64,000 nucleotides of DNA from Haliclystus octoradiatus (taxonomy: Eukaryota; Cnidaria; Staurozoa; Stauromedusae; Haliclystidae), in NCBI GenBank assembly GCA_916610825.1, contig OU744446.1:8892309-8956308 (forward strand), given 5' to 3'. Shown here piece after piece: positions 11,500 to 25,100 of the stretch. The notes under the pieces were generated by a model. It was not told the DNA's origin and searched no databases. It saw nothing but the letters and a program-made list of their open reading frames with translations. Within the stretch, counting starts at the first letter, position 1, and every line of letters begins with the position of its first letter. Position numbers and translations under genes: made by a program.

Positions 11500-12839
11500 G
11501 GAGACGGAGTCACAATAAACAAAAACAAATACTTTATATGAAATTTTAAATTAAACATAAAGTAAATAATGAGTATGATAAAAATATGTTCATTTATCAA
11601 AAACGACAGTCCACATTGAAGTAACTATATTTTGAAAATTGTAACAAAACACCACACCTCCTAAAGACTTAGTCTAAGCATAGTCGGCATGGTTGAAGCG
11701 TATTTAAAACAGTCACGCACCTTCAATAACCAGCAGCGATAACCCGCTTAGACGAAGTCGCCAAGAGGTGTTAATCGCGTGAGCACTTGAGTGAGAAAAA
11801 TCCAAGACTAAAAACTTGACTTGAGAGGCTTAAATCTCTTTACCTGGATCTTGAATATTGATCAAATATAGCTCTAAATCTTGAGCTGAACGTTGAAAAC
11901 TTCATTCCGAAAGCAGATTGTCATTTGATTCAGCAGTTTTTTATTTAGAGACAATTTAGTAAAATGTTTAGTGTTTTTTCCAGTGTAAACCCTCTTGTGG
12001 AAAATAAACGGTTTCCTGTTGGAGAAAAAAGAATGAGACACATAATCGTAACTTTGGTTGCAATTTTGAAGGAGAAATGCTTGCGTAAAGTAAAAATACA
12101 AGAATACCATGTACTAATAGAAAATTTTTCTCTATCTAAAGAAGCAATCTCCCAATATCCAGGATATACTAGTTAAGCAAAAATGATGCATCGCATGGAA
12201 TATAGTCAGCGACAAAATATTTAGTACATCATATTTTAGTATGTATACATGTTACGGACTCAGCACATTCTAGAGAGCACATTCCTTTCATGGGAGAAAA
12301 ATTACAATAATTAAAAGATATATCATTTTCTTGGCAGGATTACCCGACTTTTAGCAGTAAAACCATTACCTTTTGAGAATATTACTATGTATGAACTAGC
12401 AATGAGTGTAGGTCCAATACTAGACCTCGGATGACAAAAGTTTCAGATTACAGAATAGCTAGATTAGAACAATTACGATTACGCTCTAATCTGCTATCAT
12501 ATACATTTGAGTTTATTACTTATATTTTTTCATACTAAGCTTTCTTCCATCGTTTCATTACTAATTGTATTTATTGATGTAATAAATCGCGATCATAATT
12601 TGATAATGGAAATCTGCTACATCTTATTGTCAATATTTCTAGACGTACTACTTACACAAATATACAGCTGTCCAATGAGAGGCAAGATGATTATGAATAC
12701 TAATTAGTTGTTTTGATAGGAAACCAGAACATCTCATGGTGCTGTCAGACTTGTAAATATGCATATTTATTCAGAAATTCTTGAAAGGGTTTCGTAGATT
12801 CGTTGATTGGTATATGCTTAGTACTATATACTTAGTGCT
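11500..12839. other. Intergenic sequence, no gene seen
   Basis: AT-rich spacer. Its short ORFs have no recognisable motifs. Confidence 0.4.
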
Positions 12840-14462
12840 TGTCATACCATTCTTTTTTCAAAACTATCCCATTACGGTCTCCAAGGTATAGAACTTGATT
12901 GGATGACTAATTACCCATCTAATCGAAAACAGATGGTTTGTTATGATGGACATGTGTCAACTCCACAAACTATTACCTGTGGTGTCCCCCAAGGGAGCAT
13001 CCTAGGTCCATTATTATTTCTAATTTTTGTCAACGATCTTCCCCAGTCAACAACCTTTAATACCAATCTATTTGCTGATGATACAACCCCTCAGCTTCAA
13101 GTTCAAATCTTTCTGATCTCGAATCAAACGTCAACAGAGAATTAATTAATGTACAGCAATGGTTTTCTGATAATCAACTTACCATCCATCCTCAAAAATG
13201 TAAATATATGTTATTTTGTAATGCCAAATCACCACCTCTAAATTTACAGCTAGATGGACATTTGATGGAACAATCTGGCACAGACTTTCAAACAAAGAAT
13301 ATAAAATTCCTTGGATTACTAATAGACGAGAAGTTGAAGTGGAAGGATCATATCAATTTCGTTTGTATGAAAGTCAGGAGACATGTATATACACTAATTA
13401 AACTCAAAAAGTTCCTATCGACTAAATATAAACTGAAAATTTACAATGCAATAATTAAACCACATGTTGATTACTGTATACCCATATGGGGACACAGCAA
13501 TAGTATGACCATCCTCAACAAGTTTTTCAAAAAATGTATAAGAATAGTTACAAACATGCCCTGGAACACACACACCGAACCTTTGCTAAAGCAATTGGGG
13601 ATTTTAAAATTATCAGACCTTCATTTGACCAGTATTTCATCGTTTTTACACAAAGTTATTTTAGAAAAAGTGCCCTGCACTTATGCAAGAAAATTTCTTT
13701 TTTATACCATACCAAAAGCGTCAAAGTAATATTTTTGAAGTACCTTTTGCACGTTCTACTTACCTTCAAAACTTACCAGCTTACAAATTTCCATCGATCT
13801 GGAATCAGGTAGTCAATCTACCAGAAATTCCAATTTCGAGAGCACGATTCGTGAATCATTTGAAATCCATGATCCTTTTCAAATATTATAGTGAATGTAC
13901 ACTGAAATGTTGCTACATATGCTGTAAACAAACGTATCAGCAGCCAAAAGTGCTCATTGAAAAAAAATAGTCAAACATTGAAATAATAGAAATAATAATA
14001 ATGATAATAATAATAGTAATAATAATAACAATACCAATCATATATAGCAAAACAAGTAATAAAATTAATCATAAACCCCATCAATTTTTCTCATTTACAA
14101 TAAAACACACAAATTAATAGCCTATCATCCTCCAAATGCATATCCTTCGCAAAAATAACACCCATAATTATCTCACCTATAACAACTCTTTCAATCTCAT
14201 ATCACTTTAATCAGATTTTTAATTTTATTTCGTACCATGAATATCATTCATTGCAAAGCTTGGAAATCCTGCTTATTATAATTTCAACTGCTTCTAACTA
14301 CAGCACACTCCTATCACTTTCCACTCTATGCTTTTGCGACTCTGATTGAAAATTCCAGCTGACATCGATTTCTCTCATTTTTACTTCAAACCATAAACAA
14401 TGTTACCTATATTACCTATATTAGACTGTGCCCTAAATAAACAAGCATTAGTGCTTACAGGG
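12840..14462 (+). mobile_element. 5'-truncated LINE, family L1 of this window (RT fragment plus 3' UTR)
   Basis: Frameshifted reverse-transcriptase sequence: KLSHYGLQG and CGVPQGSILGPLLF (motif B region) followed by LFADDT (motif C), then thumb and C-terminal segments (FLGLLIDEKLKWKDHI, PHVDYCIPIWG, KSNIFEVPFARS, YKFPSIWN). Frameshifts lie near 13143 and 13727. The 3' UTR contains an AAT-rich microsatellite (13978-14035) and a terminal stem-loop (14431-14462). It resembles jockey/Rex/CR1-type LINEs; I cannot name the clade. Related copies are at 52940-53535 and, interrupted, at 31893-36840. Confidence 0.85.
14431..14462 (+). other. Conserved 3' stem-loop of the LINE family
   Basis: CCCT pairs with AGGG and an inner AAGCA/TGCTT stem closes a TTAG loop. 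The same structure, with slight changes, occurs at 52954-52986 in the other copy, in the same position relative to the coding end. Confidence 0.7.
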
Positions 14463-14499
14463 TTACAGCAACCATAGAATACAACTAATTGTAATTACT

Positions 14500-17400
14500 T
14501 AAAATTATCACCTGTATCAATTATCTTCTATGTGGTTGAAATATATATATCTATCTATATGTTTATTAGCTTCAAAGATATGTATAAACACTTTACCTGA
14601 TGGTAACATCTAAATTGACAGGTTGTGCTGTCTGATGAAAAAGATTTACTTACATAGAAAATGAATTTACGTTACCATGCTTTGGATCACGATATGAAAT
14701 CTATCTTATTCTGAATTATTTGGAATAAAAGACAAACGGTAAGTTACATTTTAATAAAGAACAGATGTCTACTATGATCGACTATGACTACGCAGACATT
14801 GAATGAAGTTGTAAAATATTTTTTATATTATTTATCACAAATCAACTTTAATTTTGTTGAATTAGATATACTTGAGCTTAACTTCATTTTGTTGATAAAC
14901 AATAAGCATGAGATACACTATTTTCAATTTTCAAACTGTAGCAAAACGTTTACCATTGCTTTACGTTTACCAAAGTCAATTTTAAAACAGATGGTCTTAT
15001 TTTCCCACAAATTATATAATAAAGAAATCCTTTTCAAAGAAGCGAAATGTTTGTATTTTATGTTTTTGGGAAAGTAGTCAACGGAATTTATTTTATTGAT
15101 AATTTAAGGACCTGAAACCGGTCTAATTTTCAAAGCATTTGCGCTCCACTCTGGACTATTGATTTCATAACAAATTCGAAATAATATTTCTCATCAACCA
15201 TTGTTAGCATGAAGTAGAAATAAAATAGCATATTATCAACAGCACAATGAAATGCATTGGAAACTCACAGCTTCTAAATAAAATTGCAGATGTGAAAGAA
15301 ATGTCTCGTTGTTCTGTTTTTGTTGTTTTTGAATAGTAACAATAAATATTATACAAGATTTAAACTGGTGCCCCAGAAAAATTATCCTTAATGGAATATT
15401 CTTAACATAAGAATTCCATTGAAAGTGGAGCAGTTAAAACAATTAAGATTCAAGAATAAATTTCCTTCTAAATATTATCTCCATTGTTAGAATTCTTATT
15501 CTCAAATAAATAGTTTAAGAATAAATCTTCTTAGTACACGGGAATTACCTATATATTCTAACATTGAGAATAGAGTCTATTCCTAATTTCTACAAACAGA
15601 AGATATATTGCAAAATATACTTAGAATAAGAACCCACCCCTTTTCTGTGTATCGAGAATTATTCTATTACTAGTTTTTGCTCCAGTGGCTGATTAAAAAA
15701 ATGTTAACTTCATAGAGACTATACAACTCAAACATCAAACTACCGATATTTTCCTAAAGTTTAATGTATTTTATGGCTTATACGGAAATATATAGGTTGC
15801 CGTGTAAAAGTTAATTAATAAAAACTTTAATCAAAATCAATCAAACCATATAATAGGTACAGAGATATACATAAGAATAGTGTAACGACTCTGGTGAAAA
15901 GCTACACAAACTAAATCAAAGTTTGCCGTGAAAAAATCAACAGCATAATTTGTTTGAATTCAAAATCATTTGTACCTAACATTGAAATATTACACTTGAT
16001 GTCAAATCATGATTTTAGATATGTGTTTTCTGACCCAGTGAAATTGGAATTTGGTAAGAAGACAGGTTGAGTTTACTTGCAGTTTGCCTTTTGCAAACAA
16101 TTTATCTATAGGTTAATCATCGCACATATAGCAATAAAAACATGTTCAACTGAGTAGAAATGAAGTCCATATATGAACAGATGGTAAGACTAGAGCTCAG
16201 TTTAATAAGTAAATAGAGAAGATTAAATCTATAAATTGCTCTGTTTTGTGGTATAGTAAAATATATAGTTCAATTGATATTTTGCATGAGTTATATGATA
16301 TAAACATCCACTAATTGTCACGTAATTGGCGAATGATTATATTATTTCTGAATCACCTTTGATAGAGCTTCTGATAAATTTTAATGATGCCTGAGAAAAC
16401 AAAATATGGGATGAACAATCCTTCATCGTGTTTTCATCATTCACCGCTGTGGTTTTGCATCGATACGACAGTGATCAGAGACATTGGTACATTGGTATTG
16501 GAGCAATTAGTATCCAATGCCGAGCAAAACACGTGTCAGTAACTACGAAAAGATGCGCAGCATCCAATCAGATTGCAGATCATCGAATAATACCCTAGTC
16601 GGTTTCGACTAAATAAATGATCTTGAAACACAAACGTGTGAATTCTGTTTCATCTGATTGTCTAGATCATTTCCAGACCTGTAATACACCTGTTAGAAAG
16701 GTCAACATGTGGGAAACGGATTTCACGACAATATGCTTTGTAAAAATGGTACTAAATCAAGTTTAAATATTGATCTTTTTTATTTCAAACAAAGAAATTA
16801 TATTTACGTTGATTTTATGTCATTAGTCCAAAAGTAACATCAAAATCACTGAAAATGGCTCCATACGACACAGTGCATTTTGATGCTTTGCAGTGCAATA
16901 CTCATTATCGATCAGAGAAAATGCCCAAAATGTTTTCCCATCTTGATCCCAAAATGTATTTAAAAAACGATACTCCAAAACTAGAAACTTTTTCAAATCT
17001 ATATACCTGATCAACATTAGCTCTAGATTTTGTCGCGGAGACCGTAGTTAAAATAATTTACTTGAATTGCAGTGAATAACTACACACATAAACTTAAAGT
17101 CAAGGAATTCGGTTTATGCTGCTATTCAGGTGCAAATTGTATAAACATGATAGAATGAATATGCAGAATAATAAAACAAAGTATTTTCAACTTAGACAGG
17201 TCCGAATAGCTTTCTAATGACGGGTGTTAAAGGGTCAAACAAGACCGGCAGCCCTTGTATAGAATTTTTTGAAATTTGATCTCGAAGTTTTTTATTTACG
17301 TCATGTTATTTCAGTGAGTTGATGATATTTGAGCAGTTAATTCTGAAACCAATTTCTAATATTGTAAAAGTTTTTGAAATACACAATCAGGGTTTCAAAT

Positions 17401-18784
17401 ATGACATATGTCTATCATCATTCAAAGCGAACAAGTCTGAAATTTTATTAGAATATTTTTTACTAAAAACATCGTGGTTCGAAACGCAGACAAACGAACG
17501 ACTGGGCAAGGGTCAGTAATTAAATTCAGTTGGAATCAATTTTGTAGCAAACAATCATATCCAAACACCAAATAAATCACATATGATGTTCATTTTGTTT
17601 CGATTGAGATTCAGTAATGTCAGTGTAATTGAGCTACAGAAACATAAGCCGTTGTGTTGATGTTGTCAAAATGAAGCTAGATTCGAAATGTTTCTTCTTA
17701 GCAAGAAAAATCACATTCATAGATGTGTAAACAAAAAAAAAACAGTATCAAATGTGCACAATTATCTACATTACAAACGGTCTTAGAAAATCACAAAACA
17801 CTTCTTTGTAGTTTTTCTGCCATCGAAACATTTCTCGCGATATATTCCACTTACCAGATTTCATCGCTATGAAAACTCAAATCAGAGTTGGTGATGTCAA
17901 AACTGGTGTTTGAAAATGAGGTTTTGAAAAAATGTATTCTTTAAAACAATTATCGCCTGTCAATCATGCCCCTTTAAGAGCAATATTCAAATGTTATTGA
18001 TCTAATTTTGAAGAAAGCATACTCTCAATTATCTTTCATTACTTTCCATCATATCAATTGACATTTGCAAATATTAAATAGCACTGAAGTGATATAGACA
18101 ACAAAATAACGTACTTATAATTTCTTTATATTTTTTTTCCATTCGTCATTGATTCTGTTCAAGTTCGAAAATCAGAGAATAAGGACAACGCTTTATATAA
18201 TTAACTTGCGTTTTTTCAAGTGATGATTAAATACTATTAAATAACACAGGAAGGATTCACTGTTTTGTGGCTATTTTGAAACATTCAGAATTATGCTATT
18301 GCTATCGCACAGAAGGACAATTCAACGTGAATCAAACATCTCAAAATAGGAACGGGTGCTGTTGGATACCGTCTTGCTGTGATAACAATAATATTTATGT
18401 TTCGCCATAGCAATAAGCACTGTTATACAATTAAATTGAATAATATTCTCTAGTTCGGATATTCTCTGATTGATCCATTCAAATTTTGTTGACGATCGTT
18501 AATCGAGCCACCAGATTTTAACTATACAGTATAAAGCATTGAGCATAATATCGATACAGTTCTCACATTAAATGCATATTATATAAGTGATTATCTCTAT
18601 AACAGTTATTTTTCAAAACTTTGATGATCTAATTTTGATACATCTCTACGTGAAAGGATCAACAAGCCTTGTCAGACGACCTCAGACGCATACGTTCGAA
18701 TTTGAGATTTCTGATGATATATCGTGAGACGAAAACAGAGACTATGTAATTTGAATAACTATCAATAATTTAGTACAAGTATTT
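14500..18784. other. Intergenic sequence upstream of gene 2
   Basis: No supportable gene. A repeat at about 17050-17225 recurs at 19955-20135 in the first intron of gene 2. A weak MITE-like segment at about 15365-15690 is discussed under rejected items. Confidence 0.4.
17050..17225 (+). repeat. Dispersed direct repeat, copy 1
   Basis: Shares the series AAGGAATTCGG, TATGCTGCTATTCAGG, GATAGAATGAATAT and CAGACAGGT with 19955-20135, in the same order and orientation. Identity unknown. Confidence 0.6.
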
Positions 18785-18851
18785 ACAAATCATACAGAAC
18801 TATTTTTTACTAAACGAAATGTCAAATTGCATCAAGACAGATTTATCAGAC

Positions 18852-19136
18852 ATGTATATTCCTAACATTTGGATGTTATTATTTATACTACAAATTAAAA
18901 AAGTTTACTCCATTAGTCTTCATTTTACCAACATCGATGGGGTGGTGTTGGATGAAACCGGTATTCTTATTCGAAAGGCATCTATCTCATCAATACAAAA
19001 GTGCGGAGCTTTATGCTCACAGAACCCTATTTGCCTAGCTGCAAACTTTTATAAGCTGTCTAGGAGAAACAATTGTGTATTGTTATCGTCTGAGGATAAT
19101 AAGCAAATATCATCTTCAACTGGCGCACTGATGAGG
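18852..19136 (+). CDS. Gene 2 exon 1: signal peptide and PAN/apple-like module
   Basis: Leader MYIPNIWMLLFILQIKK followed by VYSISLHF and a C-x3-C-x5-C-x13-C module ending NNCVLLSS. The donor is AGG|GTGAGT, phase 0. Confidence 0.82.
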
Positions 19137-22100
19137 GTGAGTATTTGTTCGTTAAAAAACACTATAATTCTTGTTTTGCTTCGAATCTGCTATAGTTTGG
19201 TTTGAAGCTGAGGATAAGGCTAATCAGCAATTTTGAAACATCTTTATCGTCGTCATTCATTATTAAGATTCTTATAAGAAGCCATTACTCATTGTAAATA
19301 TTTAGAATTGAGAGTTCAAGTATATATATCGCCTTTCGGGACACAACGGATTTGGATAGAACTTTGTTTTCCATCCGTACTTCTCACTGTTGCGTTTTTG
19401 CGTAGGGTGACCCTTTCCCCGACGGTCAAATTTGGTGTTGAACATGGAATTTTTGAGATTCTCGGGTTACACTTTTGGAAACCAAATAATCAACGAAATT
19501 ATTTCACAGGAGAATAGAAATTGACCCTGATTTTCGGTCAACATTCCACGTTTTAATTGCTACAGGCAAAACGAAAGTCGAAATCGTTTAATTAATTCAT
19601 AAAGTATTTGAGTTTTCATACCGATCCTGCTAGCTACCTTTCTTATAGTCTAATCTATTCCAAAAAGAGCTATATACCTCCAAAGTTGTAGCTATTTGTT
19701 TTACCATTTTCTAGCACATACTTATCGCTCGCATCAGCAGTGTATCATGTTGCTATGCAACGCTGATGGAAGGTTTTCGTCTCAAAATTAATCTCAAATC
19801 AATTCCTGTCATATTTAACAAGACTACCAGTTTCATTGCGTAGCTCTATCGTCATTTATAGTTGTTATTTACAGAACGTCAGATATTTTGAGGCAATCAA
19901 TCTCAAATATCAATCTCAAGCACATTTTGAAGAGCAACCGACGGAACTAGCTCAAACTATATTTACATAATTTGCTGAATTAATTTAAAGTGATAACTGC
20001 ATACAATAACTTCACGTAAAGGAATTTGGTATATGCTGCTGTTCAGGCGTCAATGTATAAATAGGATAGAATGAATATTCAAGATAATCAAACAAAGCAT
20101 TTTTAACTCAGACAGGTTAGAATAATCTACTGGTGACCCTGATGGAATCAAATATCGAAATATTATTGATTTTAATTATTAATCGAGTTGTTTTCTTACA
20201 AAACCCGATGTATATAGACAAGTTTATTTAGCGATTCAACTCTCAATTCTAACTATTTACAATGAATAGTGGCTTCTTATAACAAACTCCATTAATGAAT
20301 GACAATGATAAAGATGTTTCATATATAGGATATTCTAAGTGTCTATTCTACGAAAAGGCCACGACGTCACTTTTCATTTTTTTTAGGTTATAAACTATGC
20401 CATGGATACGCGTTACGAAGTTATAAAATATGCCTTTACGCGTTACGTGTCTATCCAAAGGGACCTAACACGGCATCAAGGCTAATTTTATTCTCTAAAA
20501 AAATGTAGTAGGAATGAGCCTCGAATGTGTTCAAAGGTATTGTTCTGATAATTTGAAAATTGATATTGAATTTTTACAAAATTTTGAGATACACTTTTTC
20601 TTCGGGGTTCAGCTTTATATGCCTCCTCGGAGGTCCTTGTCAGTTTCATATTTTCCATTGTTAATACCAGTCCGTAGGAAAAATGCGGGATAAATCTAAA
20701 ACACGTTATTGGTATAGACTATATAGGTGATAGATTAAATAATGTAACCCTGTGCACTGATCTACACATACTATCAAACCATGCCTGTCAACAGTGTCAA
20801 TTATAATATGACGAGACGTAGACAACTAAATTAAACTTGAATCTTGACTCTGAAGCCTTTTGTTTGATCGAAATCCACATTGGATATCTATAAATAAATT
20901 TTACATAGCATTTTTTTGTAGCAATTTATATCAGTATTAATTATAAATGTTTAATTGCATTTCAGAAAGTTCCAGAAAAAGGTATGATGAGTTGTCATTG
21001 TTATCTACTTTACGCTATTTCCATTTGTATGTCTGTAGTATGTAAGGCGGGGATTCACGATACCGTTTTAGATGCAATATACTTGAAACAAATATCAATG
21101 GATTCATCATTAACCAGAGGGGTACATGGCCGGCTTCATTTTTTAAATAAATACATCTAAGTTAAGAATTACCATATTCCATATTCCATATTTATTTGTA
21201 TCGAGGAGTGGAGTTTTATGTAATTATTAAAGGTTTTAGAAAAAATTCCTAGCCACATTTCTGCTGAGTTCTGATTAAAACTTCTTTGTCTACCTAAAAA
21301 GATATTTCCAATATTCTCGCAACTTTTCATGTTTTCGTCGTAATCGTCGTTTTTCTTTTGATTCAGTCAATGGGATTGGCATTCTGTGTAAATCTATATA
21401 GTCTGTATAGAAATCCCATGTTACTTCCGTATAGAGTCTACTCGGGCATTTCGTATGGATATACCATTTCAAAATACGATTTAGAATGGAATTTCTAGTA
21501 GTTTGAACAAGATCCAGGCTTAGATTCTTAGATTGGAGGAGTTAAGCAAAGTGTTAAGTTTGTCAGGTCGAAGTATAATTTAATTTCAAAGTCTCAATCA
21601 GCAATACCGATAAAGGTCTCCCAACAGGTATACAGTAATTAGTTATCAATTTTCGTTGGTTTCGATATTAACCTGCTTATCTGAGCTTTACTGCAGTATA
21701 TTGAAACAACTGTTGCAACGTTTTTAAAATACGATTTTTCGCTCAATTATTTCAGCTGGTAGGCTCTGGTTAATACTAAATAGCTATTGGTGTCCAATTT
21801 ATTGTATCATTACAAAGTGAGAATATAATATTTAATATTCTACTAGCAGGCCAATACGAAAATCGAGCAAATCGATTGGCAAGTTGTAGGCCTATTGAAC
21901 GGTCGCTTCTTATTTTTCCCTCTATGGCATAATAAAGACACAACGGATGATTGCGTTTTTGATGCTTTTAAATCAATTAAAACTCATGGTATGATTATAT
22001 ATAACAAAAGAATGCTAACAAAGGTTTCAAAACATTTAGAATTACTTTATTGTGTCAATATTTTACTGTAATTTACATGTTAAAAATCTGAGATAATTTT

Positions 22101-25100
22101 ACTTGATAAAATCAATAAATTTTAAAATTGACAAAGTATATATATGTAATGGCTGATTATTATTATTCTACAGAACTTTGCTATATAACTAAACATTAAG
22201 AAAATTAAATAAATTCTATGCAAGTATTTAAAGATAACCAGAAGCTTTACTTTCTAATATTACCGTATAATAGTATGTGCCGTTGACGTCTGCATGCCGA
22301 GTCCATCTGCAAACTGATTTTTTTTATGCTAAGCCATGATGACCATCTGAGGAAACATAAGTGTTGCAATTGCAGACATCTTGATCATAAATTTTCAAAC
22401 CGAAACGAAGCGATATGGCAAAGCTTACTATTCTGTAAAGAAAAGATGGAGCGATATTGATGATAGTGTGTTAATCCAAGCATTTGCTTCCATTTCCTTG
22501 GTACCAAATGGGCGTGTTTTGCCTTCGACTGTTGTATCGATTGAGTGAAGGGTATCGTTTCCAACTTTTTCAATTCCTTCTCCCAACATTTTTGCTTGGA
22601 GGAATGATTTTCTGCGAGGATGATGCTACATACTGCATTGATTGATGGTTTCTTCAAATCCTAGTGTTGTACAGCTTTTAAAGACTGCAGGGATAAGTGA
22701 AGATACTAGAGATGAAGTCCCATCTACTGAGGCAGCAAATTCACATGGAGGGATTAACTGTGTTCAACGAATGCCAATACTACAAAGCGAGATTGGTAAT
22801 GATGCCTAGATTCATGAGTTACCGTCGAGATGGATGTTTAAAACTTCTTGTGATGCATCTTTACATACTTCGTTCCAATTTTTGCAATTCTTTTGAGTCG
22901 TAACAAGGACTACTCCTTAAAATATGGAGGTTTTGGCGTTTAAAAGCAGTTTTGTTGTAAATATGAGCCATGTTGGGCGTCCAGAGATTTCAAGGGAGGT
23001 GACATTATGCTTAAAGCAGTTTTAGAGTTGTCTCCAATATGGCTGCACCCAGCAATTGAAGATATGTGGAATGGATTTTCTTAAAATCTTCTATTGTACT
23101 CAAAATTGCGGTCTCTGTGTGCATGATTACTTTACATGTTGAACAATTAAGTGACAGCCCAATGTTGTATCCACAAAATTCAATCAAGGCTAATGGCGAC
23201 AGTTGATCTATGACTCGTTGTAAAGTCAAACTGAACAGTGAGGGGCCGAGAGGATCGCCTTGTTGCACTACTTCCGAATCTTGACATGTTAAGTATAAGG
23301 GTACAAAGTTACTTTAATAAGCAGGCAATTTAGTTAAAAATAAATGCTTGTAACCTCTTGTATAGCCTACGAACGAAATTTCTTACGATCAGATTAACTA
23401 TTGAGACGCAGTTTATCTTCCTTCTTTTTTCAGATTTGGGTGGAATTGTTTTTGATCATCCTAATCCTGCTCCATCTGGAAGCCCGTTGGCTCTATTATG
23501 TTCTGCAGAAGGAGTAAATCCTCAAGAGGTGTTTTCTTATTCAATCGAACGACTTGACGGTAGCACCCCAACAAATATATCTGATCCATATACACCCACA
23601 CCTGGAGACAATGGAGCAACAATCACTTGCAAGGGAGAGTACGTTTGTGGTGGTGGATATGGGACAAAAACTAAAGAAACAACTTTAATTGTTCATTGTA
23701 AGTAGAAATATCTACACAAGCATGTTTTTTCAGATACGAAGAAGCCTTTTTCTGTCAAAACATTATCAAAAACATCCCCGAGCTTCAATTGTTACTGAAC
23801 AGTCAATATAATACAACGAAAGGTTTGGTTATAGGATTGTTGGTCCTCATTCTTGAATGTTCATTGTAAAACTTATACGAACAGAAAAGGATCCCTGAAG
23901 GTTTAAGACTATCCAATTATAATTCATTGAATCAAAGCCTGGGAACGAAGTCTATAAAACCACAGTTAATACGCTGACTTAGAATCGTTGCAGAAGCATT
24001 AAATACTCTCTCAGAATTGCAAAGAGATATTTCATGTCTAATATGAGGATTACATTTTTGAATAGTGATACGATTCATATACGATTACTTTTCTATAAAT
24101 AATCATTTTATATAGAACGTCCTTAGATGGGTTGATCCGTGATAGAGCCTTGGATTGGTTTATGTTCATATCTGAAACAAACAATTTATGAAATTTCAAT
24201 GTTTCATTTGCTAAATTGGAATAGTTCTTGGTTATTAAAAGTCGTCAAATTGAGTTAATTTGATATATACTCCGTGGTATACGCTGCATATAGTCGTATA
24301 GAAGTCACGGGTTATTACCGTATAGAGTCTATTCAGGCGTTTTGTATGGATAGATTGACTTCCTGCTGCAAACTGTCCAGTTTCCATCTGCGAATCAACT
24401 TTCGATCTGTGTACTTCCTGCCGTGAGGTTCTCTAATGGTATGTTGGATGCAAAAAGACAATAATTAATACAGGGTTTTGCAATTCTGGTATTCTTGCTA
24501 GCAAACCTTTCAATTTATGGGTGCTAGCGAGATCATCCACATAGCACACCCCACGCAAAAGATACGAAAGTAACCCCTTCTGGTTTGAGATCTCCCTTTG
24601 GTCATCCAAGTTATCATTCATCAGTTAATATTGATTCATATATAAAACAAAGTGTAGGGGTACAACGGATATCACATTTGACCAATCGAAATGACCTACC
24701 ATTAAAACAGGAGGTTGAGGACCTAATGTTACTATGGTGCCCACACCATTAAATATTTTAAATGAGTTTAAGGAGGTTTGGAACAGTAGATCCAAAATTT
24801 TCTTCTGTTGAATTTTCTTAAATTATTTCAGAGAAAAAAACGCAAAAACAGATTAATGGTCACATCATTTTAATGAAGCAACACAAACAGTAAAAGATAA
24901 ACGTCTTTGGAATATTATTTTAAAATCATAATTGTTATTGCTTTTTTACTTTGAAGATAACTAACACACATGGAATTTCAGTAGCAGTAATGCAAATAAA
25001 TAATTTATTTTACTTCTATTTTTTTCTCCTTTCATTATATATTGCCCTTTTTTACTCTATCGTAATTTCTCTTTAAGATTTGGGAAATGTTTTGTTTACA

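Noticed and set aside
15365-15690. MITE-like segment with CTGGTGC.../...GCTCCAGTGG ends
   Set aside because: The inverted ends match only loosely and no target duplication is visible. GAATAA-rich interior may mislead the eye.
9844-18784. Search for a shared promoter motif between head-to-head genes 1 and 2
   Set aside because: TATA-like words are everywhere in this AT-rich DNA, so no specific promoter could be supported.
22385-22657. 90-aa minus-strand ORF upstream of the LINE RT fragment
   Set aside because: Could be a decayed part of the same LINE, but no motif supports it.
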